From: Platerodrilus igneus
Taxonomy: Eukaryota > Arthropoda > Insecta > Coleoptera > Lycidae
Assembly: GCA_036346225.1 (NCBI GenBank)
Contig: JARFIW010001082.1
Span: forward strand, 3,596,001 to 3,660,000
Length of the DNA: 64,000 bases
Direction: 5' to 3'
In this document: piece by piece, positions 9,105 to 21,522 of the stretch
How positions within the stretch are numbered: position 1 is the stretch's first letter
Layout of the letters: the number at the start of each line of letters is the position of its first letter
Position numbers and translations under genes: made by a program
Notes under the pieces: generated by a model
What the model was told of the DNA's origin: nothing
The model's database searches: none
The model's input: only the letters and a program-made list of their open reading frames with translations

Positions 9105-11101
9105 ACACCCTTTTATTCGTATTACATAAATAATTATTCAGACAATCTCAATATTTACACTTTTATATTTACAATAAAGCATTTCACCCTTTTCTTCAAT
9201 CTAAATTGTTTGTGAGTTATTACACTTCAACATTTTTTTATTTCAAAGTAGATGGGCCCGTCGCAAAACCCTAAATTTACCTTTCCTTGGTCTATAGTGA
9301 GCTCAGTGTAAACCGTTTTGTTTGATATGCATCAAATATTGCATGGTCAAATTACTTTAAAGACCCGTTTACTCTTTACATCAAATTTATTATTCCTGTT
9401 TTTACCTACTCAAATAATAATAGAAAATTGTCTTTTATATACGGTAATTAAATTAATTTTTAGTTCATAAAATTTTCACCACAGAATTCTAATCACACCT
9501 AGTTTTATAACACAATGCCAGCACCACAGTTCAACAATAAAACAAAATTCGTTACCTGGAGTGCTCTTCGGACGCACCACCTCCTTAGATGACCTCCACA
9601 AAACTCACGTACTTAGATTTCCCCCAATTTCTCATTCCTGCATGGACAGCAACTTCATCTCAACTCGTTCATCCAGTTCCCCCAGTTATTAGTGGATGCT
9701 TTCCATACTACTATCCATCCAAATCCAAATGTTGCCTCCGTCTCAATGTAACGTGCCACCAGCACTCTCATTCAAGAAATACTTGGTTCGCTTACCTCAA
9801 TAGCATCCTGTCTTACTCGTACAATTATCTATAATAATTTATTTTCAGCCCGTTTAACTTGTTACACCAACTCGTGCATTTATAACACTTGTAAAAATAT
9901 ACGGCGGACTGCACTATGTCGCTGCTTTTAATTTTAAACTAGGATGTCTTTTCGAAGCTACTTAGTGTACTCGAAGCGAATCAGAAAATTAAGAGAGCTC
10001 CACCACCCCTAGGAAGAGCTTTTATAATCTTCAAACCCCTTCTTTAGTCACGTATTCCTACAGTTTTCGCTGAACTATCGCACTCGCCACAAACAATTCT
10101 CCTAATTCTTGCACTCAAAACACAACGAACTTTTATAACTCAGAATTTCACTCATTCCACCACGGTTTTATCGCGAAAAACCATCTATCAGTTGCAACTG
10201 TCGACGCGTACCCAGAAAAACTTTCGTCCCCACTTACTCTAACACCTGTAAAACACGCCCATAGTGCCCGTGTCTCTATTCTCCTTGCAGTCATGCGTTC
10301 ATAACCACTATTTTCTGTCTCACTCGTGTTTTCCTATTTTAATCAAGCCCCACTATTGCACTGCTGTCTACGGTTACGGTTCCCTCGCTAAATGTGTGTC
10401 TTGAAAATCGATATCGTCGACAAACATCTTGCATCTTCGTTTCGCCCATTTGTTTTTTAAAATATACTCGTCTGTCACGCGCTTGAAAACTGCTTGTTGT
10501 TTTATCAGCAGATGTGTTCTCTACTTCTCTTAATTGCCTTCTAACGATTCTCGGTCCCTTAAAATTATTGATTTTTGCTTCAAAAATAACATACTGTTCG
10601 TTAACCTGGCCTTTCCGTTGTATAATACCTCGAAATGTTATCGCATCGTCTTCTAGCTTTCAAAGAAATATTTATTTACTTGAAGCTTTTATTCCCTGAA
10701 CCCTCGACCGTTTTGCTATGTTATTTTGTAGGCTTCTACGAATTAAATTAACGTACTTTTTAGTTTACGATGCTACACATATATCCGTTGCATCAATTAT
10801 TGGTTTTTATATACCGTGAAGCTTTAATATTACACATGTTTGCCTGCAATAGTCAACCTTGTGATCTATCCTACTTGTCTTTGCATTAAATTAATGTATA
10901 CAAATTATTACTTTAAAGCTACATAAAAATATGTCATTTAACACTAAAAATTTCTGTATGTAATCGTCTTATATCGTCTTATACTAAATTATGCAAATTA
11001 TTGATTTGAAACGTTATAAATAAATTATTATTTTCTGTCTACAGGGTCGTTATTATAATACCTTCTTGGCCTATCTACACGTTGACCTTTAACCACAGTA
11101 A
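9105..11101. other. Unassigned region with promoter-like motifs on the minus strand
   Basis: No protein family recognised. The composition is less AT-rich than the surroundings and pyrimidine-rich on the plus strand. On the minus strand there are TATAAAAG boxes at 10019-10026 and 10130-10137 and a strong splice-donor consensus GAG|GTAAGC at 9796/9795. A short first exon (about 9796-9990) is therefore conceivable. It could equally be the 5' part of an unclassified element. Confidence 0.3.
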
Positions 11102-11110
11102 TATATATAT

Positions 11111-11155
<45 letters not shown>

Positions 11156-11248
11156 TTTTAGGTAGTTAATCACGCAAGGTAAGTTGATAAATACTAGCCT
11201 AAATGATCATTTCAAATCGAGCTACTAATTGAAAGAAGGAAAATATAA

Positions 11249-11322
11249 GGTCTTGGACAGGACTTGAACCTGTATATTGGTATTTCCAGTACCATGCGTT
11301 TACCAATTACGCCACCGAGACC
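11249..11322 (-). repeat. tRNA-like SINE head, left arm
   Basis: Folds by eye as a tRNA: acceptor GGTCTCG with CAAGACC (one mismatch), anticodon stem TGGTA/TACCA around loop CTGGAAA, T stem ACAGG/CCTGT around TTCAAGT. Box A is TGGCGTAATTGG and box B GGTTCAAGTCC, the pol III promoter elements. The loop gives anticodon GGA, but there is no long variable arm as a serine tRNA would have, so identity is not assigned. Confidence 0.75.
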
Positions 11323-11631
11323 AATGACGTCAATTGGAAAATTTACAAATTTACATCGTGTACGCAACTATACATAAACCTAACTTTCGATTACGTTTGG
11401 CATTTTTGTCAATCATACTTGACATTGTCAAATTTCTGACTTATGTCAGTCATAGACAGGAAGCTACGCTCAAAATTACGGCTATAAGCCAAGTATCATG
11501 TACATAAATATTTTAGATAGTTAATTGCACAAGGTTAAGTCGATAAATACTATCGTATTACAGTGAATAAGATGAAATAATAACTTAGACTTATATGCAA
11601 AGTCCAAATGATCATTTCAAATCAAGCTAGT

Positions 11632-11821
11632 AATTGAAAGAAGAAAGATTTGACAATGTCAGCTATGATTGACAAAAATGCCAAACGTAACTGAAAGTTA
11701 GGTTTATGTATAGTTGGGTACGCGATAATTGAAAGAAGAAAGATTTGACAATGTCAGCTATGATTGACAAAAATGCCAAACGTAACTGAAAGTTAGGTTT
11801 ATGTATAGTTGGGTACGCGAT
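11632..11821. repeat. 95-bp perfect tandem duplication
   Basis: Two back-to-back copies (11632-11726 and 11727-11821) of a segment from AATTGAAAGAAGAAAG to GGGTACGCGAT, lying just upstream of the right-arm tRNA-like head. Only one copy is present in the double SINE at 16 kb, so this is a recent local duplication. Confidence 0.9.
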
Positions 11822-11853
11822 TTAAGTTTGTAAATTTTCTAATTATCGTCATC

Positions 11854-11927
11854 GGTCTCGGTGGCGTAATTGATAAACGCATGGTACCGGAAATACCAAG
11901 ATACAGGTTCAAGTCCTGTCCAAGACC
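11854..11927 (+). repeat. tRNA-like SINE head, right arm
   Basis: Same fold as the left arm in opposite orientation. The anticodon loop is CCGGAAA, so the universal U33 is lost, and the D region reads TAATTGATAAACGC. A decayed SINE head rather than a working tRNA gene. Confidence 0.75.
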
Positions 11928-12015
11928 TTATATTTTCATTCCTTCAATTACTAGCTCGATTTGAAATGATCATTTGAACTTTGCATAAAAGTCTAAGTTA
12001 TTATTTCATCTTATT

Positions 12016-12061
<46 letters not shown>

Positions 12062-12063
<2 letters not shown>

Positions 12064-13506
12064 TTAAATATCTCTCTCCTCCTTTAAACAAAATTTGTTA
12101 TACGACTTTTGTCGTCGTCCCTAATTTACTATTCAATGTATGACTTCAAATCGAGGTGCATTTAGCAAACGTTTGGTTGGTTCTTTATTTACTAATTACT
12201 ATATTTTATGCCTCGACTATTTGAAACTTTAATCTCAGGGTTTTCTCACCTACTCACCGTGAGTTCAATCGTGAGTAGATGTGCACTACCAACCAGACTG
12301 CACCCTCGTTTGTTTTACCACTTTTTATGTACTGAATTTACTATGTATGCCAAATTTTAACAGATCAAAGTTACCTGATGCCAAATTAATTTATGTAACT
12401 ATTTATGACTTTAATTTTGACGTTCTGATATATTCACGGTACTTACCAGAATTATACCGCGCTGAAGGCCTTCTTTTAACTGCTGGCTCAAGTTCGAAAT
12501 CACCGTACGCACTTTCACAAAGATTCTCCAATATAGTCCGCTTGCGTACTGCCTCCAGGTGTTCTTAAACCAATTTCGTTGACCCAAACCTGAAATAATT
12601 TTACCCCAATTTAGAATTTAGCAAAATGTTATGTCAACTTCCCCTGCGTTAAATCTTCCTCGTCGTATACTGCTCTCCTGTTCCTCTGCTTCGTATTCCA
12701 ATTTAATCCTCGCTTCGCTCAATCCAAATCAATCCCGCTGTCCTATTACAAATCACTCCTAGTCCTGCTATTCCAATTATCCATACGATGTCCTTACTGC
12801 CGTTTAATCTGCTCAAATCACTCCAAAAATTATCTATGTCGACGTTGCCTTCTGTATCCACTCAATTTCCCTACTGCCGTTATACCAAATCTATCCAAAA
12901 CCAACACCAATCTTCCTCAAAACTAAATAATCGTCGCTTTCCCCGTTGCACTATTTAAACCACTTTCAAATCTTCTTATACACGCTGACTTTCCCGTTGC
13001 ACTATTAACCACTTTTAAAACCTTTTAATACTCGTCGCCTTTATACTCTCGATGATTCATTATTACTTTCACTTTGACTAAATAATACTGCTGATACATA
13101 TAAACTTTTATTTTAATAAATATTTTACAACTTTTAACGCAGGTTTCATGAAAACACGTCTTTATCTCAACAAATTCGAAAATTAAGTTTCTTATTTATT
13201 TTGCTTAGCTATAAAATCAACAACCTTAGCTTACTTGAATTACAATTTTTTAAACAGACAACATCCAATAACAATTCATCTTTCTTTCCGTGTCCAAAAT
13301 ACCTTCACTACCGTCTTTATAATATTTTAAATTTCTACTATTGGTCCAAAACACTTCACCAAACTCCAATAACCTTTTACATTTGATTCACTTTAAATTT
13401 TGATTTACAATTCGTCCAAAAGTTGATTCTATTAAAAAGAAAAGCCAAATAATTTAACACGACCTGGACGCTTGTTATATTGCAGACTCATCCATAAAGC
13501 TTATAC
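12062..13506. other. Unassigned region with degenerate tandem repeats
   Basis: No gene recognised. Around 12700-13040 there is a degenerate array of about 50-bp units with words such as CCGTTGCACTATT and ACCACTTT; the clearest pair starts at 12933 and 12984. The plus strand is pyrimidine-rich, as at 9.1-11.1 kb, so both may belong to one unclassified element interrupted by the double SINE. Confidence 0.35.
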
Positions 13507-15705
13507 ACCTCAAATTTCCGGTAACTGCTATATAATATATAATATATAATATATACTATATATTAATATATATATATATATATATATATTGTAGTGGTTT
13601 TAAAGGGTTAAATTTAGGTATGAACAAGGCAATTTCAAACACCCTGTATAGAGGAAACAACCAAAATTTACGTGCAAAATTTACTTCATTTAATTAATCT
13701 ACAGTAACAAGTATTACCATAATTTTACAATTAGTGATTAAAATTTAGTTAGGTTCGTAAAGAAAATAAATTGTATAGGCCAATGGAAATTATTAATTAA
13801 TTTAATTGAGTTTAATTGAAAGGGTTATAACGTCTAATACGCATAAGAGCATGAAAAATCGATAATTCCATGGCGAAACGCTTTACTAACAAACAAACAA
13901 GTCGAATATATAAAATTCCTTGAAACGCAAACTCCTAGAAATGTTATTTTAAAACGTTCGTTAAATGAACACCTGCATGTTTTGGAAAGGTCATGTTCCC
14001 CTTATTTGTGTAGATAAAAGACAAATTCGAGGTATATTGTGCAAACGGTCGGACGGTTCGCATAAATGCTAACCAAAAGTTTCCTTAAAGCGCAGAAGGG
14101 ATGGACAATCAATGATATGCTCCGGAATGAGACAGGCATAACAGCAGTTAACTTTGAAACGCACGTATTCAGTCCACGTGGGTTAGATAGCACGCAGACA
14201 GTAATATCGATTTTCTACCACTCAAGTGAGGGTAGAAGGAAACATCTAATATGCATAAGACAAGAATAGAGTTAATATAGGCGGGGTTTTTAAGACGTCA
14301 CTGAATATATCATTGGTCTAAATAGTTAGTTGTACAACAGACGAACACGGGAAAATTGAATACGGGTTTTTCGGAAAATATCGTATCAACGAGCTAAATT
14401 TTGAAGATTTTGAAAACGGTTATACCAAAATTTGAAGAAAGAATTAGTTGAATTAAGTATTTCGCGTTAGGAGGGTCTGGAGAGGTTACACATCAGAATC
14501 GTCTAAATATGAGAGAAGAGTTATTAAGTTTCTCTTTGACTTCACTTTTTGACTTCACTCTTTTACATCGTTAAGTTGCATTGCTTACTACGTACAGAAA
14601 TCTACCACGAGCTTGTAAGTATTTAAAAGTTTTAAATTAAATAGTATAGTGTTGGCCTCATAGTTTGAAATGCGGATAGTGTCGAGTTTAATTTTAATTA
14701 AGGTGCAACAGATATTTTAACAAGCTCGTGAAGTAAAGTAAAGTAAAATAACGTAAATTAAATTAAGCAATTATAAAAAAGTGTAATATACTTGGATTTG
14801 GATTTGGATGGATCTTGAATGAATAGCATGCAGCACAACTTAGATGGTGTTCATCTATAAATAGCTGGAGGCGGAAGCAGAGCAGAATCACGAGACCGAG
14901 AGTGCAGGAACTTAACTTCATCGTCAACGGAGTAGGGATTTTCAAGAAATTCTAGGTAACGCATTAGAAATTGCTGCTTTTTATAAACTATGAAAATTAT
15001 TGTGATGTGTGAGACTGAACTTTGATGGTATTTTGCATTATTTTGCGTATTGAAAATAATACGTATAACTAACTTTGATGATGGTATTTGAATATAAACC
15101 TAAAGGTGTATATAAAGCTTATTAACGTTCCCCATAAATTTAAATTTTATTGTTAAGGGTACATGGGTTTTTGTGTTTGTAGTAAGAGTATGCAAAGTAA
15201 AAGCATACATTAATAAAATAAACTGGGTTATCAAGAGCTCACCATACTCCAGAGTGTACTAATTAGAAATAATTATAAATAAAAAAGAAAAATAAGGTAT
15301 TATTTAGGGTCCATTTACTCCTGTTACATTCAATGTGTTTGATATTTCAAGTTAAAATCTTGGACTTTACAAAGATAGAATTTATTGAGGTGTAACTTGA
15401 GCACCCAAATGTAAATAATCTTGAAGTTTTATTTGTAAATAGTGGTAAATAAATATTGTATGATTGTTGTATTATTTTGTGGTTTTATTGAGAGTGTGCG
15501 TGATCGGTAAAGAGTATGATAGTAAATATAGGCATCCAAGAGAAGGCCCAACTGAGCTAGCCTGGGAGCTGTTGAAGAAATCAATTAAAGTGATGGAGCA
15601 GGGATCTAGGTAAGAATTATTTTTTTGAAAATTCTCCTTTTTGTGAAATTTATGACGATTTTTGATAAATTAATAAATGCTCGAAGGTTTTTTTTTACTC
15701 TGGCG
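13507..15705 (+). repeat. Repeat block X, copy B
   Basis: Near-identical to copy A over its whole length; the (TA)n at the left is longer and interrupted. Differences are scattered single bases and short indels, for example TCTAAATA at 14502 where copy A has TATAAATA. It stops exactly at ACTCTGGCG, the same point where copies A and C continue into Penelope-associated DNA, so ACTCTGGCG is probably the true right end of X. Confidence 0.85.
15464..15613 (+). CDS. Exon-like open frame in X copy B
   Basis: Same frame as at 4901-5050 and 8048-8197, identical over the 39-residue distal part, closing at TAA 15611 within the donor-like TCTAG|GTAAGAATT. Copy B differs from A elsewhere in X, so the absence of change here is notable, but the total divergence is too low for this to prove selection. 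Confidence 0.3.
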   Translation: MLYYFVVLLRVCVIGKEYDSKYRHPREGPTELAWELLKKSIKVMEQGSR

Positions 15706-16040
15706 TTCACTTTCTAGTTATTCCAATTTATGTGACTGCGTGCAAATGTCAAAAATCTACTAAAAGTCAAAATATCTCGAAAACGGCATTAGATAGAGGT
15801 ATGGTGTGTTATAAAAGTTCACATAAAATTCGACAAGGAATTCGAAAATGCATAAATATACAGGGTGTTCTATTTAAAATAACGATAGTAATACCGACTT
15901 TCGGTATAACCGGAAGTGCTAACGTATCGAAACTATTTTAGACGTGTAGGGCACATTTGAAAACCTCCTAGTGCAAATTTTCAGATTCGTCCTATCATTG
16001 GTCTTCCATATACAGGTGACCTCCCACTTAAAAAAACACC

Positions 16041-16043
<3 letters not shown>
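15706..16043. repeat. ACAGGGTGT-type insect interspersed repeat
   Basis: Contains the inverted words ACAGGGTGTT (about 15860) and AACACCCTGT (about 16035) and phrases such as ATATCTCGAAAACGG and AGATAGAGGTATGGTGTG. These are characteristic of short repeats very common in beetle and other insect genomes; that attribution is from memory. No coding potential despite a 69-codon open frame. Confidence 0.55.
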
Positions 16044-16085
<42 letters not shown>

Positions 16086-16172
16086 GTAGTTAATTACGCA
16101 AGGTAGGTTGATAAATACTAGCCTAAATGATCATTTCAAATCGAGCTACTAATTGAAAGAAGGAAAATATAA

Positions 16173-16246
16173 GATCTTGGACAGGACTTGAACTTGTATA
16201 TTGGTATTTCCAGTACCATGCGTTTACCAATTACGCCACCGAGACC
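16173..16246 (-). repeat. tRNA-like SINE head, left arm of copy 2
   Basis: Equivalent to 11249-11322, with anticodon loop CTGGAAA retained and one T-stem change (ACAAG for ACAGG). Box A and box B remain recognisable. Confidence 0.7.
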
Positions 16247-16681
16247 GATGACGTCAATTGGAAAATTTACAAATTTAAATCGTGTACGCAACTATACATA
16301 AACCTAACTTTTGATTACGTTTGGCATTTTTGTCAATCATACCTGACATTGTCAAATTTCTGACTTATGTCAGTCATAGACAGGAAGCTACGCTCAAAAT
16401 TACGGCTATAAGCCAAGTATCAAGTATATAAATATTTTAGGTAGTTAATTGCACAAGGTAAGTCGATAAATACTATCGTATTACAGTGAATAAGATGAAA
16501 TAATAATTTAGACTTATATGCAAAGTCCAAATGATCATTTCAAATCAAGCTAGTAATTGAAAGAAGAAAAATTTGACAATGTCAGCTATGATTGACAAAA
16601 ATGCCAAACGTAACTGAAAGTTAGGTTTATGTATAGTTGGGTACGCGATTTAAGTTTGTAAATTTTCCAATTATCGTCATC

Positions 16682-16759
16682 GGTCTCGGTGGCGTAATTA
16701 ATTGGTAAACGCATGGTACGGGAAATACCAAGATACAGGTTCAAGTCTTGTCCAAGACC
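16682..16759 (+). repeat. tRNA-like SINE head, right arm of copy 2
   Basis: Equivalent to 11854-11927. The D loop has a 4-base TAAT insertion and the anticodon loop is CGGGAAA. These changes argue against a functional tRNA. Confidence 0.7.
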
Positions 16760-16846
16760 TTATATTTTCATTCTTTCAATTACTAGCTCGATTTGAAATG
16801 ATCATTTGAACTTTGCATAAAAGTCTAAGTTATTATTTCATCTTAT

Positions 16847-16887
<41 letters not shown>

Positions 16888-16892
<5 letters not shown>

Positions 16893-19551
16893 GTTCTTGA
16901 TAATTCTTGAGCGTAGTTAAATTAGAAAAGATTTTGTTTTTCGGTTCTTGGGATAAAGTCGCTCAATTTCATAAAAACCAATAGTTTAATAAATAACTAA
17001 GTTTAAGGAAACATACTTTCCGAAACGTCAGTTATTAATAAATGACTTTGGCATATTTTGAGTAATTTATGACATTTGGACGAAGTAAAACCCAAAATCG
17101 AATCTTAATTTTATATATAGGAAACCTGCTTTTCAGATCCACCACCAATTCGGAAAACTTGAGGAAATGTCTATGCCGCAAAATACAATAATAAATATAA
17201 TCAATTCTCAAGCAGTGCTGGGAACCCAAAACCACATTTATAATGCGTCGTAGCCTACTTAATTCTGCAAGAAAAAGTTCTCTAATATACTTGTTTAAAT
17301 AAATTCATTGGGTAGCCATTTGAGGCGTCACAAACTATGTATAATTCATGAAAGAAAAAAATTAGCAATTGATTTTGGGTTACTTTCTGATGTCCATTAT
17401 AATAATTATTATGGTTTTCTGTTCCAGGTCTGGACTGTAGCATCCACCTCTGATTTGCAGTACCAAATGAGCGATTTGCGGTAGCATATTTTTATACAAA
17501 ATATATAGGTAACAGCAAATTTTCACTAAATACACATATATGGCTACAGCAATCTAAATCTGTTTCTATTCGATTTTAAATGTCAGTATTTTGCAATTCC
17601 AAACAAAATATCAATAACTTGCCAAAAATGACAAAATCTGTATGTGGATCAAATTTGACATACGTTGCAATTCAAAGTCTAATTTCAATTTGTGTAAAGA
17701 CTTATTAAACCCTATAGTAGCAAGAGTGCATAATAGTTTGCTTTTCTAAACAACCGTGATTCTGTTTCATGAGATCATTTTACGCATTGTGATAATGATA
17801 TATCCCTTTTGTTTAAATTTACTTCGGACTTTTGAATGAAATATTTTCAGTTAACAAATTTTCAATAAAAAAACCTCTAAAAATTTACACCGATAAAAAC
17901 TAACTATTAGATTTGATATGAAACACAGCACAACTCCTACTTTAAATTTATTTTCTAGATTCTGATCGCTAAAATGAAAGTCGTCCTCAATTGTGCAGTT
18001 AAATAAACCAAGCTAGAGGGTTCTTCTCTACATTTTACTCATTCTTTCCATCCTGCATTTAAAATCCGGTTTCATTTGCGGTTAGATTGATTTGTTCGTG
18101 GGTCTCCACAAATATTGAAATATGCACCCCTTGTTTATTATTTTGATTGACATGTTTGAAGGACTAATTTTGATTTTTAAAAGGTTCGATATTTTATTAT
18201 AGACTTACATTGGCGATTTAAATATTTGGTTATTAAACAAGTTGGTAATTGAAATACCTCGGAGTGATTAATTACATCAGACATCCATTTGGCTTTTGCC
18301 GACTCCAGAACATTAATAAATAATTATTCTGGTGAACCGTTCAAAGTGGTCTTTGAACACGCAGAATTCATGTATGAATTTAGCATTAGGTATAGGGGCA
18401 AGTAGATTGAAATTTAATCTGCATGTGTTGATATGGCCAATTCATTGTACACATGATCGATGTCAGTCAGGCGTAGTTATGCTAAAAACCATAAATTGTC
18501 TTTGGATTCGCCACTTTTCAGGTTTAGTTTAGCAGCTTCATATTTTACTGTAATGGAATGATGTGTCGAGTCATGTATAATTTTTCTTCTTTCGTAAATT
18601 ACGGGTGTTTTGGTGTTGGTAGTATTGACAGAGTGACGGATTGCTAACTCATTCACAGGTTGATGGATGGTTTTACGCGACCTGCACTTCATGATGACCA
18701 CCTGTTGGCTGCTACATTCACATGCTCCACATAACGCAGCATTTCCCCCATACAATTTTAGGTGTGCTTGGGAATTTCAGTTTATTCGATTATATGCAAA
18801 CTTGTTTTTCCAACCCAATGTACTTACACGTAAATTGAGGTTATCAAATACTTTTATGTCAAAATGAGACGTGCTAAAAATGCGATGAAAACGAGTTATA
18901 GTAAATAAAAGAACCGCGTTGAAAATAAATAAATGAAATTATTAAAGCACACGAAAGGTTACTATTATAAAATCAAATGAATATGTCAGTGGGGGATTGT
19001 ACTAGGTATATTTGGCAGTGCTGCAATGCTGACATATAAAGATATTCTAACGGATTGTCTTTAATATTGCTGAAAAATGTGTATAATCTTTCTGTAGCAA
19101 ACTATGCATTATTTTTTCCTTAAAATTGGGAATTGAACTTATGAATTTCTTATTAATTGACAACATTGAAAGAACTGGTAACCTGTTTGAACACATCGAG
19201 TTTGTTAAATTTTTTTAGCTGGTTATAGTGTAGAAAAAGCGCATTCTGCTTCATCGGTGGTTATTGATATGATCATAGGTATTTGTAAAAGATTCCTGGT
19301 TTTGTTCATATTATTGGCAATTATAAATTTAAGAAAGGGCGAAGCACCACGTAAATTTAAGATTCAGTAATAGAATATAATACGGATATTTCTGTTTTGA
19401 GAAGCCTTTTGTTTAAAATGTCCCTAGATCTATCATGATACTTTAAGTGCATTTTCAGACAATAAAAGTGAACCGTCTAGTAAATGGTTTAGTAAATACA
19501 AAGCGTTTTTTCTTTTCGTTATTTGTAATAATATGGTGTTATTAAAACGTT
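16888..19551. other. AT-rich region, no recognised feature
   Basis: About 2.7 kb without a recognisable gene or repeat. A 92-codon minus-strand frame at 18477-18755 and short overlapping plus-strand frames show no family motif, and the frames on opposite strands overlap one another. Confidence 0.4.
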
Positions 19552-21522
19552 TTCGTATTGCTACTGTAGAAGTGTTTCTCTTTTTTGGTATAGTGACTAT
19601 GATGTTCTGTTTGAAATCTTTGGGTATCTATCCTGTCTCATACATATAACTTTCAAGTTGGAAGAGACGTTCTGTTAATGCTTGTCCAGCGGCTTTTATA
19701 GTTTCTGCTTGCACCTTATCTATATCCGATGCCTTACCATTTTTCAGACCCTTTAATTCTAATTCAAACTCATCTCTAAGTATAGGACATTCCAAGTTAT
19801 TATTTTCAATGTCTGATTCCTGTTCTAGTGTTGCTAGTTCCTGTCCTGCATATAAATTCCCTATATATTCTTACCATCTAACTACTTTCTCCACATTTTC
19901 TTTAACGATGTCTCCTTCCATGTCCCTTATATTTTTGCTATACGGTTTCATATCCTAAAAATTCATTCTGATTAGTTTATGTGTTTCGTCTGCTTTTCCT
20001 ATTTCCAGCTTAATTTGTACTACTTTGCACTTTACCTCAATCCATTGTTCTATAGCTCTTCTGCATTTGCGAATAATTTCCCTTTTTATGGCTTTGTATC
20101 TCTATTTTCCTTCTTCGCCCGGTTTGTTTTTGTATTTTCGTCGTTCTTCTATTAAATTCATGATATTCATTCTTATATATGGTTTTTAATTTTCTTTTGT
20201 GTATACCCCAGAATATCTCTGGCCGCCATATCTATGCTGGATTTAATGTTATACCATTCTGTTTCTAACTCCTTAGTATCAGAAATTTTCCCGATATCTT
20301 TTAGTAATTCATTTGACTTTTTTTCAAATCGTTCGTGGGTATCTTTATCTTTTACTTTCTCAAAGTCAAAGTGCCTTTTTCCGTTTCCTTTTTTCAAATT
20401 TTTAAATTTAAGAGCGGCTTTCATCATTACGATGTTGTGGTCAGTATCGATATCTGCTTCTAGGTAGCTTCTACAGTCTTTTACTTGATTCCTAAACCGT
20501 TGTCTAACAAGAATGTAATCTATTTTATATCTTTCTATGTCTCCTGGCATATTCCACGTGTATCGCCTTCTAGCATGATGTTGAAATATTGTGTTTGTGA
20601 TTGTTAACTTGTTCTTGCAGCGAAATTCAATCCTACTACCTCTTCTTGCCTAACCTCACCTACCACTGCATTAAAATCCCCCGTAATTATTAAATTTTCA
20701 TGTTCTTCTACGTATCCTGGAATGTCTTCGATATCTTTGTAAATCGCTTCTACCTCTTCCTCACTGTAGCTAGAGGTGGGCATGTATACTCGTACTATTA
20801 CTGTATTTACTTGTATTATTACTGTGTTTACCGGTTTAGATTCTAATCTAACCACGAGTACTCTTTCGTTCTTTTGCAAGTAGTTCTCTACTCCGTCTAC
20901 TAACTTTTTTCGCATAACTATCCCTACACCCGAATTTTTTTCTCCTGATCCGGTATGACTTACCCTAAAGTCTCTGTTCCAAAAATCTTCCACCTCTGGC
21001 CATCGAACTTCACTAATTCCTACTATGTCTAATGCTAACCTATCCATTTTAATTTTCAAATTCTCTAGCTTACCTACTTGCTTCATACTTCTGAATTTCA
21101 CGCTGCGACTCGCAAAATGTTTCCGACTTTTAAATTTTCCCATCACATCCTACAAAGTAGTGCCCTCCCGGAGATCCGAATGGGGGACTATTTTAACTCC
21201 GGTATCTTTTATTCATCCATCATCTTAAATAGCAATTGAAGTACGCTGTGTATTTTAGAGGTAATGTGGTGGTTTCCCGTGGCCTTCCACATCGCAGTAG
21301 CGTGTCTTAGAATGTACCGACTTCTATGGCCTCTGACCTCAAAGTATCGAAAAAGCTGCTGTCTTCTTTCGGGGACCTGTTTTAGTCTTATTCCTGACTA
21401 AAGAGCCCAATAAGTGATTAAACCTATAGTTCGGCTCTTTAGGTCACTGAAACAAGCAAGCCATTCTACCCGTTCTAATAAATCTAGAACTTTCTTCAAG
21501 ATGCAGGTCCATTCAGAATGGA
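19552..21522 (-). mobile_element. RTE-like LINE copy 2, 3'-truncated
   Basis: The best-preserved RTE copy in the window. Right to left: 5' UTR (21522 to about 21150, with GGTCCATTCAGAATGG at the 5' edge), endonuclease (21146-20400), linker (20400-19990), and the start of the RT domain. The last recognisable block is IPKDFKQNIIVTIPKK (about 19585-19635), the usual beginning of the RTE reverse transcriptase. The element then stops near 19552, so the RT palm and 3' end are missing. It lacks the insertion found in copy 1. Confidence 0.85.
20173..21146 (-). pseudogene. RTE endonuclease and linker remnant
   Basis: Two long frames cover the domain: 20604-21146 (180 codons) and 20173-20550 (125 codons). 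The first reads GKLENLKIKMDRLALDIVGI then SEVRWPEVEDFW, an expanded TVIIQV stretch, VYMPTSSYSEEEVEAIYKDI, and LIITGDFNAVVGE with the catalytic GDFNA intact. The second reads MPGDIERYKIDYILVRQRFR and ADIDTDHNIVM, giving the DYI and DH active-site blocks. About 50 bases around 20550-20604 break the frame. A 24-base tandem duplication (ACTGT.TTTAC words, about 20800-20835) lengthens the TVIIQV segment. Confidence 0.85.

Larger units (their letters stand above)
11151..12019. mobile_element. Head-to-head double SINE, copy 1
   Basis: Two tRNA-derived SINEs face each other: a minus-strand unit on the left and a plus-strand unit on the right, each with its tail ending in a (TA)n run at the outer edge (11102-11150 and 12018-12061). 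Both arms share the pre-tRNA flank (GCCAAACGTAA, AAAGTTAGGTTTATGTATAG) and the post-tRNA flank (AATTACTAGCTCGATTTGAA, AATGATCATTT). A second copy with the same arrangement lies at 16082-16851. A 95-bp tandem duplication at 11632-11821 is private to this copy. Confidence 0.8.
16082..16851. mobile_element. Head-to-head double SINE, copy 2
   Basis: Same organisation as 11151-12019: minus-strand SINE left, plus-strand SINE right, outer (TA)n tails at 16044-16082 and 16851-16887. It lacks the 95-bp duplication of copy 1 and has an extra TAAT in the right D loop. The inner spacer, including a third partial tail sequence (TATTTTAGGTAGTTAATTGC at about 16433), is also shared, so the composite was duplicated as one unit. 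Confidence 0.8.

Noticed and set aside
11249..11322. Functional tRNA gene with anticodon GGA
   Set aside because: It sits in a repeated SINE with conserved non-tRNA flanks, lacks a serine-type variable arm, and has an acceptor mismatch; sister copies have lost U33.
18477..18755. 92-codon minus-strand frame with several cysteines
   Set aside because: No family motif, no regulatory context, and competing frames of similar length on the other strand.
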